Shown: in pieces, positions 55,381 through 64,000 of the stretch
How the letters are laid out: each line of letters starts with the position of its first letter
Position numbering within the stretch: position 1 is the first letter of the stretch
Source: Nematocida parisii ERTm1
Lineage: Eukaryota > Microsporidia
NCBI RefSeq assembly: GCF_000250985.1
Contig: NW_013524648.1
Coordinates: forward strand, 62,001-126,000
DNA: 64,000 bases
Reading direction: 5' to 3'
Position numbers and translations under genes: made by a program
The notes under the pieces: model-generated
Databases searched by the model: none
Told to the model about the DNA's origin: nothing
The model's input: only the letters and a program-made list of their open reading frames with translations

Positions 55381-55916
55381 GGTAAAATTTAAATTTTAAA
55401 CTGTCTATTGTTATACTCATAAGCCAACGCAGTATTTATATGTAGAACATACTTTACTGTATAAATATACCTGTACATCGTATACTATTAGTATGCTTTA
55501 CTACAGTGAGTATATTTAAATTTAACTTGTATTTACTATGGCTACATAATTCACATGTACATAAATAGTATTATAAATATTAAATAGTGTATGGTATACT
55601 GTGAATATCTCTAAGGTGTATTACACTCACTTTATTCGGGTTATTCTCGTGCTCTAAGTTAATTTTTAGGTTATTTCTGAGTCAGTTATAAATTTTCAAT
55701 TGTTTATTATGTAGATGCATCTTTGGTTACAAGTTGAAATTGTTAAGAAATTCTCCATTGGTAATAAATTACGCCTGAGAATATTCTGGAGTAATTCAGG
55801 CAAGAGACCTTTCCAACCAATCTTTCCGCATGTCTTAGGGCGAAAACAAAAATTATTTGTGGATTTTCTGACAACGTTTTATAGTTCATATAAGGAAATT
55901 AGCAATACGAAAAATA
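55381..55916. other. Intergenic region with TTCGGGTTAT motif
   Basis: The motif occurs at 55635-55644, 272 bp before the ATG at 55917. A frame at 55715-55978 overlaps the start of the next gene out of frame and is rejected. Confidence 0.45.
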
Positions 55917-56564
55917 ATGAGAATAACTGTAAGACCGACTATTTTGCTATTACTAATTATTTCAGCTGCCCTGGTTAAGCCGAACCCAGCACTTAACCCA
56001 GATGATATCCTGCCGAATCATACGCACAAACCCCCCATCGAGAATGTAGACTCTTTCCTGCAGGTATTTGAAAAGCTAATGCATAATTTCCCTTCTTTCA
56101 AGTCAAAAGTATTTCTGCGCCTGCACAAATTCATAGACCCAGACAGTCCAGATGCCACCAGTAACCCTGCCACATATTTTAGACTCAATGCAAATAACAT
56201 ACCAGAGCCAGATGAAGTAGTGAAAAAGTTCCAGTCAATACAGGATGCAACCAACATGATAAAGCAGGATACGCGCACACTAATAGCACAGATACAAAGG
56301 TCTGTAGACCAAATGTTCTTAAATGAAAAGGAGATACTGCGGGCAATAGACGGCCTAATGTCAGATGCAAATGAGATAATAGACCAGTACCAAGCAGAGA
56401 GTGATCCATTAATACAGGCCAGTCTAGTGGTTAAGTTCAAGGCAAAGGAAAAGCAGCTAATAAAATCAATCAAGGCAATTGGCCGTATAAGAAATTGGGA
56501 AAGAAAAATAAACAAAAGACTCGCAGCATCCCGTCTCTCCAGAAAAATACTTCGCATTAAGTAA
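55917..56564 (+). CDS. Secreted helical protein, unknown
   Basis: The 215-residue product has an N-terminal signal peptide (MRITVRPTILLLLIISAALV, then KPNPA). The mature protein is mostly helical, with a coiled-coil-like core (about 95-190) and a basic C-terminus. No cysteines lie in the mature part. It is probably secreted or lumenal, a candidate polar-tube or spore-wall protein. No family is recognised. A 211-residue antisense frame is a shadow. Confidence 0.7.
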   Translation: MRITVRPTILLLLIISAALVKPNPALNPDDILPNHTHKPPIENVDSFLQVFEKLMHNFPSFKSKVFLRLHKFIDPDSPDATSNPATYFRLNANNIPEPDEVVKKFQSIQDATNMIKQDTRTLIAQIQRSVDQMFLNEKEILRAIDGLMSDANEIIDQYQAESDPLIQASLVVKFKAKEKQLIKSIKAIGRIRNWERKINKRLAASRLSRKILRIK

Positions 56565-56890
56565 ATACCACTGCATCCATATAATAACCAATTATCACCA
56601 TACATATAACCCGATATAACCCGAATTAACACTGTAATTCTTACACATATCACCGTATACTATACAGTATAACGTATACCAAATAATATTAGTACTACAT
56701 CACATGAAGTAGTCCAATATATCAACTAATATTAACAGTATAATCATTATAACCCGAATTATCCATACATCCATTGAAATTCAAGCTTTCTCACATAAAT
56801 TACTGGTATACCCGAATATTACTATATAAAAATAACAGTATAAATAAATCATTAAATATGCGTATAACAGCATAAGATATATCTTCTATT
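56565..56890. other. Intergenic region with several motif copies
   Basis: This convergent spacer contains ATAACCCGAT at 56606-56615 and exact ATAACCCGAA at 56616-56625 (a 10-bp doublet) and 56749-56758, with a fainter ACCCGAA near 56811. These are minus-strand forms of TTCGGGTTAT. Confidence 0.5.
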
Positions 56891-57382
56891 TTATCTCATA
56901 TAATCAGTATAATAAGCATTAAATAAACCAGATACTCTCCCTGTACTTATTTTCTTCTTCTCAGTCTGTAAATGAGCTGTCTCTAAGAATGGCATACTTT
57001 CTAATGAGTTATACATAGAAAATAGAATATTTGTATATCTAGTAGAGAATACTTCCTTTTCTGTTGGTGACTGGTATATTGTACCATTCATTACATAGAA
57101 GTAGTCTAATACATTTATTTTATCTGGTGATATTCTATTACACTTCTTAATAATGAACAGTGTTGGTTCTATTGCATACGTAATAATATACTGTATACCA
57201 CACATTTTAGTCAGGAATATATCTAAAGAATCATTATTCCTGTGGATATTTTGCATTTTAAGTACTTCATTATTACAATTCCTATCATAGAATTGTGAGT
57301 ATGAGAAGTATTCCATTAATGTATCTCTTGATAAGATATTCTCCTGTAGCCAGAGAGCGTCTCTGAAGCAAGTATTCTCCAT
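56891..57382 (-). CDS. MED6: Mediator subunit Med6
   Basis: The 163-residue protein follows Med6 closely: an N-terminal ALWLQENILSRDTLMEYFSY, the FYDRNCNNEVLKMQ segment (31-44), MCGIQYIITYAIEPTLFIIKK and a VLDYFYVMNGTIYQSP strand. Med6 links the Mediator head to the middle module and to Pol II. The protein lacks the C-terminal extension seen in yeast Med6 (295 residues), which is usual in reduced genomes. Confidence 0.93.
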   Translation of the reverse strand: MENTCFRDALWLQENILSRDTLMEYFSYSQFYDRNCNNEVLKMQNIHRNNDSLDIFLTKMCGIQYIITYAIEPTLFIIKKCNRISPDKINVLDYFYVMNGTIYQSPTEKEVFSTRYTNILFSMYNSLESMPFLETAHLQTEKKKISTGRVSGLFNAYYTDYMR

Positions 57383-57604
57383 AGAATATAAAATTTTTTT
57401 ATTTATATAGATATTACTAATACTTATTACACAATGCGTAATAAATATATTAGTATGTTAGTGTATTACATATTATACTATGTGTATTATATATTACTTA
57501 TTGTACTGTGTGTATTATATAATGTGTTATGGGTTATATATTATTTATTATGCTATGTGTAATATATTCTGTACACTATATATATTATTTTTTTTATTTT
57601 TTTA
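57383..57604. other. Minisatellite spacer before Uba2
   Basis: AT-rich repeat sequence of the TTACAC/GTGTAA type (for example ATTACTTATTGTACTGTGTG) fills the spacer upstream of the Uba2 ATG. It is the left edge of the repeat zone that extends to about 62.4 kb. Confidence 0.6.
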
Positions 57605-59161
57605 ATGACCAACAGTATTTTACTAATAGGTGCAGGTGGGATAGGTTCAGAAGTAGTAAATCTTCTGATAAAACACTATAAAGGTGACCTCTGCATTGTA
57701 GATAATGATAAAATAGAGTTATCCAACCTTAATAGACAATATTTCTACAATAATTCAGATATAAACAAGTATAAAGCAGAAGTACTCTCTGATAGAATAA
57801 GTAAATATACTAAAAATATAAAAATATCTTATTATATAGATGATATAAAGTATAAAAAGTTTAATGTTGATTTTTTTAAAAATTTTCAGTTAATAATCAG
57901 CTGTGTTGATAATATTCCAACCCGTAAGCATATAAGTATGATGGGGATCCTGTCTAATACAGTAATAATAGAGAGTGGATCATCTGGGTATGATGGTGAA
58001 GTGTATGTAATACATAATAAGCATACGGAGTGTTATGAGTGCAGGAATATAACTGAGGTAAAGACGTATCCCATATGTACACTAAGACAGATACCTAAAG
58101 AATGGCATAATTGTGTACACTGGGCTAAGTATGATATAATAGACAGACTAGAAAATAATGAGCATAGTGTAATAAGTGATGATAATAGTATAGAAAATAA
58201 TGAGCATAGTGTAATAAGTGATAGTACTTCTGATGTGATAGAATATAGTACACATAGTGTAATAAGTGATAGTACTTCTGATGAGATAGAACATAATGAG
58301 CATAGTGTAATAAGTGATGATGGTAGTATAGAATATAGTACACATAGTGTAATAAGTGATAGTACTTCTGATGGTATAGAGTGTATAGAAGATAATAATA
58401 ATAGTGTAATAAGTGATAGTGATAGTATAGAATATATTACTAATGATGTAATAAGTGATATTAATAGATTAAATATAACTAATAGTGTAATAAGTAATAC
58501 TTATGATACAATCAGTGATAATATAAAACATATTGATCATAGTGTAATAAGTAATACTTATGATACAATCAGTGATAATACTGTATCTATTAATACAATA
58601 AATACGATACATAAGTTATTTAATATTAATATTAACACATTGTGTAATATATCTTATAATAATAGTATTAAATTAGTCCATTTACTATCTAAATATAAAG
58701 CACTACAGTATAATATTACAGTACCAGATATAAATATGACTAAGACCATTTTAGACAACACGATTCCATCTATTATCACTACTAACTCAATTATTGCTAA
58801 TATTATAATACTTATGATACAATGTGTAAGAAATAATATTTATGATAATGTTTATTATATTAATAATAATATAAGAAGAATTAAAGGCATAAAATATAAT
58901 GATAATTGTAGCATATGTTCTGCACATAAACATATAATAAGTATTAAGTATAATTATACATTATATAATATACTATGTGTAGTAAGTATTAGTATAACTA
59001 ATTCTACTGTTATATTAAAGGATAATTATTTATTATATGATAAGGAGTACAAGAATAACTTAAATATACAAATAAGTTCATTAAATATAGATAAAGGTAG
59101 CATAATTAAAGTAAGCAGTAAAAATAGAAGAAGTATAATATATATTAATAATATAGTATAA
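57605..59161 (+). CDS. UBA2: SUMO-activating enzyme subunit Uba2, with repeat expansion
   Basis: The frame encodes 518 residues of a ThiF/Uba2-type protein. Residues 1-100 hold the nucleotide fold: LIGAGGIGSE and DNDKIELSNLNRQYFY. Zinc-binding Cys pairs are at 143/146 (CYEC) and near the end (CSIC). The catalytic cysteine is Cys158 in PICTLRQ. Together with Aos1 this enzyme adenylates SUMO and holds it as a thioester. The region after the active site, about 183-330, where the second catalytic-Cys half-domain should be, is replaced by about ten repeats of the type HSVISDSTSD, encoded by the same DNA repeat that fills the neighbouring spacers. The adenylation core (TIPSIITTNSIIANII) returns after it. 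Confidence 0.9.
   Translation: MTNSILLIGAGGIGSEVVNLLIKHYKGDLCIVDNDKIELSNLNRQYFYNNSDINKYKAEVLSDRISKYTKNIKISYYIDDIKYKKFNVDFFKNFQLIISCVDNIPTRKHISMMGILSNTVIIESGSSGYDGEVYVIHNKHTECYECRNITEVKTYPICTLRQIPKEWHNCVHWAKYDIIDRLENNEHSVISDDNSIENNEHSVISDSTSDVIEYSTHSVISDSTSDEIEHNEHSVISDDGSIEYSTHSVISDSTSDGIECIEDNNNSVISDSDSIEYITNDVISDINRLNITNSVISNTYDTISDNIKHIDHSVISNTYDTISDNTVSINTINTIHKLFNININTLCNISYNNSIKLVHLLSKYKALQYNITVPDINMTKTILDNTIPSIITTNSIIANIIILMIQCVRNNIYDNVYYINNNIRRIKGIKYNDNCSICSAHKHIISIKYNYTLYNILCVVSISITNSTVILKDNYLLYDKEYKNNLNIQISSLNIDKGSIIKVSSKNRRSIIYINNIV
58150..58600 (+). repeat. Expanded repeat inside Uba2 coding sequence
   Basis: The DNA word AGTGTAATAAGT, with TACACATAGTGTAATAAG in longer matches, recurs about ten times in frame and encodes the Ser-Val-Ile-Ser core. 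The same word is common in the non-coding spacers at 59162-59897 and 60600-61130. Confidence 0.85.
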
Positions 59162-59897
59162 AGTAATAATAAATACATAAAATATAGTACACATAGTATA
59201 ATATATAATAGAATAAGTATATAATAAAGTAAGTAATAAATACAGTATAATATAGTATACTATGTATAATATATAATAATAAATACATAAAATATAGTAC
59301 AGTATGTGTAATAAGTTATAATAAATAATAAAGCATAAATACAGTATAATATAGTATACTATGTATAATATATAATAATAAATACATAAAATATAGTACA
59401 GTATGTGTAATAAATAACAATTAGTGTACTATATGTAATAAGTAGTGTATGATGAGTAATAAGTAACAATTAGTATACTATGAGTAATAATAACTTATAA
59501 TATAATACACTATGTGTAATAAGTAGTGTATGATGAGTAATAAGTAACAATTAGTATACAATGCGTAATAAGTAATGCATTATGGTGTAACAATTAGTGT
59601 ACTATATGTAATAAGTAATGCACGATGAGTAATAACTTATAATATACTATACAATGCGTAATAAATAATATACTATACAATGTGTAATAAGTAGTGTATG
59701 ATGAGTAATAAATAATAAGCTATGCGTAATAAATAATAATAACTTATAATATACTATACAGTGTGTAATAAGTTATATAATAAGTTGTATACAATTATTA
59801 TTATAATATACTATACTATGCGTATTATATATTATATAGTATACAGTGTATAATAAATAATGAATAATTTTAATCTATTGTATTTAATTACATAGTA
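59162..59897. repeat. AT-rich minisatellite spacer
   Basis: Almost all of this spacer is built of short AT-rich words around GTAATAAGT, ATAGTGTA and TTATAATA. Two roughly 80-bp tandem copies of ATACATAAAATATAGTACA... lie near 59235-59410. The unit contains the near-palindrome TTACACATAGTGTAA. No gene. Confidence 0.85.
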
Positions 59898-61161
<1,264 letters not shown>

Positions 61162-61917
61162 ATGGTGACAGTAGTATTACAGAATGCAAACATTGAAGTA
61201 ATTAACACAAAAAGAGGCAAATTCCTGCTATCAAGTGACATGAATGAAGCAAAAAAAAGAATCAACAGAAATCAGTACAGACCAGATATCTTACACCAGT
61301 GCTTACTAACCCTACTGGACTCCCCACTGAATAAGGCAGGAGAACTAGAAATACTAATAGAACTAACAACAAAAAAAATAATAAAATTAAATAAGTCCAT
61401 TCGTATACCAAGAGTATACAACAGGTTTAATGGACTATTTGTACAATTACTAGAAAGGCACAGGATATACTCAGAAGAGAGTAGAATAGAACTAATGAAA
61501 GTAGAGAAAGAAGGGATAGAGTACTTTATAAGCAACGACAGTATAAAAATAGGGTTATCACAGGAGGGAGAGAACTTCTATGATATAATAAAAAAAAATA
61601 ATACAGAATATAATACACATACTACAGTAAATAATGATAATAGTGCAATAAATAATGCACATAGTATAATAAGTGATAATAATAGTACTATGAGTAATAA
61701 GTTATATAATGATAGTACTGCAGAATATAATACACATAGTGTAATAAGTAATACTAAAATACCACCATACGTATTTTATATCAATGCAATATCAAGTGGT
61801 GATGACCCTAACAAAGGCATGGATTATATCTTGTCATTGTCTTCTTATGCCTTATCTGCTGCCACTTGTTGTTCTAAGATATGCACATACTTTGAAGAGG
61901 TATTGAATATATTTTAA
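61162..61917 (+). CDS. NEP1: Ribosome biogenesis methyltransferase Nep1/Emg1, with repeat insertion
   Basis: The 251-residue frame matches the SPOUT-fold pseudouridine-N1 methyltransferase Nep1/Emg1: YRPDILHQCLLTLLDSPLNK (39-58), RIPRVYNRFNGLFVQLLERH (81-100), and at the end YVFYINAISSGDD, then LSSYALSAATCCSKI (226-240). Nep1 methylates a pseudouridine in 18S rRNA and is needed for small-subunit assembly. Residues about 147-198, between the GLS segment and the SAM-binding end, are an insertion (for example NTHSVISN) encoded by the same AT-rich repeat as the spacers. Core motifs remain intact, so the enzyme is likely functional. Confidence 0.93.
   Translation: MVTVVLQNANIEVINTKRGKFLLSSDMNEAKKRINRNQYRPDILHQCLLTLLDSPLNKAGELEILIELTTKKIIKLNKSIRIPRVYNRFNGLFVQLLERHRIYSEESRIELMKVEKEGIEYFISNDSIKIGLSQEGENFYDIIKKNNTEYNTHTTVNNDNSAINNAHSIISDNNSTMSNKLYNDSTAEYNTHSVISNTKIPPYVFYINAISSGDDPNKGMDYILSLSSYALSAATCCSKICTYFEEVLNIF
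61600..61760 (+). repeat. Repeat insertion in Nep1 coding sequence
   Basis: About 150 bp of TACACATAGTGTAATAAG-type DNA, in frame, encodes the non-conserved residues between Nep1 core motifs. Confidence 0.8.
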
Positions 61918-62154
61918 TAAGATATAATACACATAGAATAAAAATAAATAATAGAATATAAATATTAATGTACATTGTGTAATATATTATAATATATATT
62001 AATAATAGCATAAGAAGTTCTAGTGTTATAGTATTAATTAATTATACATTGTGTAATAAGTAGTGTATAAGTTATAGTACATTGTGTAATAGGTAATGTA
62101 TAATATTTTGTGTATTACTTATTACACTATGCTTATTACACTATATTAAGACTA

Positions 62155-62366
62155 TTACTTATTACACATTGCACATTACTTATTAGTCATTGTATAATAT
62201 ATAACCATTACTTATTACACATTGCACATTACTTATTAGTCATTGTATAATATATAACCATTACTTATGACACATTGTACATTACTTATTAGTCATTGTA
62301 TAATATATAACCATTACTTATGACACATTGTACATTACTTATTGGTCATTGTATAATATATAACCA
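62155..62366 (+). repeat. 53-bp tandem repeat, four copies
   Basis: Four exactly head-to-tail 53-bp units start at 62155, 62208, 62261 and 62314. Units 1 and 2 share TTACACATTGCACATT and units 3 and 4 share TGACACATTGTACATT, so copies appear to have spread pairwise. The unit contains the same TTATTACACA words as the rest of the zone. Confidence 0.9.
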
Positions 62367-62593
62367 TTACTTATTGCACATATATTATTATATATTATTG
62401 TATAAATATCTTTTTGATTTTCTTAATTTGGTAACTTTCTTTATTTTTCTTTCCTTTTTTGGTATATTCCGTTTTTACTTATTTATAACTGTTTTATCCC
62501 TTTTTGGTAATAATTATTTCATTATTTTATTTAAAAATGAATAATTATCAAATTACAAACAATTTCCTAATTATTTATTTTTCTTTTTGTTTT

Positions 62594-62598
62594 CCCCC
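62594..62598 (+). promoter_or_regulatory. C-run just upstream of actin start
   Basis: CCCCC lies 6 bp before the actin ATG at 62605. This matches the C-rich start-proximal signal known for highly expressed microsporidian genes and supports ATG 62605 rather than an upstream start. Confidence 0.55.
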
Positions 62599-62604
62599 TG
62601 TAAA

Positions 62605-63729
62605 ATGGCAGACGAAGCAAACAAAGCATTAGTAATAGATAATGGATCTGGAATGTGTAAGGCAGGATTCTCAGGAGATGATGGTCCAAGAGCTGTTTTT
62701 GCAAGTATAATAGGTAAACCAAGGCACCAGGGTGTTATGGTTGGTATGGGACAGAAAGAGTCTTATGTAGGAGAAGAGGCACAGACCAGAAGAGGTATCC
62801 TTACACTTAAGTACCCCATTGAACACGGGATAGTGAATGACTGGGATGCAATGGAGAAGATCTGGCACCATACATTCTACAATGAGTTAAGAGTGGCCCC
62901 AGAAGAGCACCCAGTGCTAATGACTGAGGCACCACTTAACCCAAAGTTAAACAGAGAGAAGATGACTCAGATTATGTTTGAAACTTTCAACTGCCCATCC
63001 TTCTACGTGGCCATACAGGCAGTCCTCTCACTTTACTCTAGTGGAAGGACCACCGGTATTGTACTGGACTCTGGTGATGGTGTAACCCACACTGTGCCCA
63101 TTTATGAAGGATATTCATTACCACACGCTATTTCTAGACTGGATCTGGCAGGGAGGGATCTGACTGACTACCTCATGAGAATCCTTACTGAGAAGGGGTA
63201 CACATTCACTACAACAGCTGAAAGAGAAATAGTCAGAAGCATAAAGGAGTCACTCTGCTACGTGGCACCAAACTTTGATGCAGAAATGGCAAAGACATCC
63301 AGTGAGCTTGAGAAGAGTTATGAACTGCCAGATGGCCAGAATATCACCATTGGTAATGAAAGGTTCAGAGCACCTGAAGCACTCTTCCAGCCAGCATTTA
63401 TGGGACTGGAGACTGTCGGTATCCATGAGACATGCTTTAACTCAATCATGAAGTGTGACGTGGATATAAGAAAGGACCTTTACTCAAATATTGTTCTCTC
63501 TGGTGGTACTACGCTTTACCAGGGCATGCCTGACAGAATGCAGGATGAAATCTCTAAATTGGCCCCTGCCTCCATGAAGGTGAAGGTGGTGGCTAACCCT
63601 GAGAGGAAGTACAGCGTATGGATTGGTGGATCAATTTTAGCATCACTCGGTACGTTCCAACAAATGTGGATCAGTAAGGCTGAGTATGATGAGTGCGGTC
63701 CTTCTGTGGTCCACAGAAAATGCTTTTAA
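62605..63729 (+). CDS. ACT1: Actin
   Basis: The 374-residue protein is full-length actin. It has the phosphate-loop [18 protein letters not shown] (8-25), [22 protein letters not shown] (53-74), [15 protein letters not shown] (phosphate 2) and, at the end, [20 protein letters not shown] and the C-terminal VHRKCF. The longer open frame begins 18 bp upstream but the initiating ATG with Ala-Asp-Glu is the usual one. The coding sequence is richer in G+C than its surroundings, with the biased codons expected of an abundant protein, unlike the AT-only codons of nearby Uba2. Confidence 0.98.
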   Translation: MADEANKALVIDNGSGMCKAGFSGDDGPRAVFASIIGKPRHQGVMVGMGQKESYVGEEAQTRRGILTLKYPIEHGIVNDWDAMEKIWHHTFYNELRVAPEEHPVLMTEAPLNPKLNREKMTQIMFETFNCPSFYVAIQAVLSLYSSGRTTGIVLDSGDGVTHTVPIYEGYSLPHAISRLDLAGRDLTDYLMRILTEKGYTFTTTAEREIVRSIKESLCYVAPNFDAEMAKTSSELEKSYELPDGQNITIGNERFRAPEALFQPAFMGLETVGIHETCFNSIMKCDVDIRKDLYSNIVLSGGTTLYQGMPDRMQDEISKLAPASMKVKVVANPERKYSVWIGGSILASLGTFQQMWISKAEYDECGPSVVHRKCF

Positions 63730-64000
63730 ATAAAAGGCTAACTGAAAATTCCTGGGAGACCTTTCTGGTTTTGTTTCTTTTTTATTGTACGCCGTAAGAG
63801 GACCATAAAACACGTGAAAATACCGTGAAATTCATGGGAAATGCATGAATAAATGGATGGGTGCGTATGGGATGGGGGTACGCATGGGAGTATTGTTTAA
63901 TTACTGGTGTAAATGTACTTTGTGCATATTTTTACATAACCCGACATAACCCGAAATTAAAATATAAATGGAAATCTTTCTTTTTCATGCATGCAGAGTG
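63730..64000. other. Intergenic region after actin
   Basis: GC-richer than most spacers near the gene, with an ATAACCCGAC/ATAACCCGAA doublet at 63936-63955 (10-bp spacing). No gene is seen before the window end. Confidence 0.45.

Larger units (their letters stand above)
61918..62604. other. Repeat-rich spacer upstream of actin
   Basis: The first 450 bp is AT-rich repeat, including a 53-bp unit in four tandem copies (62155-62366, listed separately). From about 62400 it is T-rich, leading into the actin promoter with a C-run. A 74-residue frame (62320-62544) is not supported. Confidence 0.6.

Overview
This window looks like a chromosomal segment of a microsporidian, most probably from the Nematocida group. 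It is strongly AT-rich (roughly two-thirds A+T by eye). All recognisable genes are intronless and eukaryotic: actin, Aurora kinase, Med6, TFIIE-alpha, RanBP1, Rae1/Gle2, Uba2, Nep1/Emg1, a V-ATPase proteolipid, lipin, RtcB, Tah18 and GRASP. They are interspersed with fast-evolving secreted or tail-anchored proteins that I cannot name. Many 5' spacers are very short, and C-runs lie just upstream of some ATGs, as known in microsporidia. The genus assignment is inference; I had no database.

Layout. 1-8.5 kb holds a small tail-anchored protein and three large unknown proteins with C-terminal membrane anchors that may be diverged paralogues. 9-16.4 kb is a housekeeping block: an Exo70-like protein, V-ATPase subunit c, the ribosome-biogenesis factor Utp25, tRNA-His, a small PAC-like protein, a coiled-coil protein that could be Nnf1, and lipin. 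16.4-19 kb is gene-poor, with a structured repeat (a second, inverted copy lies at 47.4 kb) and one secreted protein. 19-24.7 kb carries a poly-Ser protein, RanBP1, tRNA-Ala, TFIIE-alpha and RtcB. 25-29.7 kb carries a Lys/Glu-rich secreted protein, a multipass membrane protein, tRNA-Val, a Nup2/Nup50-like protein and NDP kinase. 30-35.4 kb carries a 1071-residue low-complexity secreted protein and a signal-anchored protein. 36-41 kb is Rae1, a CM1-motif spindle-pole protein and Tah18. 41.7-50 kb is rich in secreted and membrane proteins, including a very small candidate GPI-anchored one and a decayed gene. 50-57.4 kb carries GRASP, Aurora, a DeSI-type peptidase, a beta-propeller-like protein, a secreted helical protein and Med6. 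57.4-62.4 kb is an unusual AT-rich minisatellite zone containing Uba2, a forkhead factor and Nep1, followed by actin.

Functional themes are nuclear transport (RanBP1, Nup2-like, Rae1), transcription (TFIIE, Med6, forkhead), mitosis (Aurora, CM1 protein, perhaps Nnf1), SUMO metabolism (Uba2, and a DeSI-family peptidase), small-subunit rRNA processing (Utp25, Nep1), secretion (GRASP, Exo70-like) and host-exposed proteins.

The most unusual signals are: (1) a near-palindromic AT repeat that fills spacers from 57.4 to 62.4 kb and also expands inside the Uba2 and Nep1 reading frames; (2) a 96-bp element present twice in inverted orientation 31 kb apart, whose two hairpins are preserved by its substitutions; (3) a 10-bp word, TTCGGGTTAT, found 13 times in spacers and often doubled at one helical turn. 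There is no CRISPR array, rRNA operon, insertion sequence or prophage visible.
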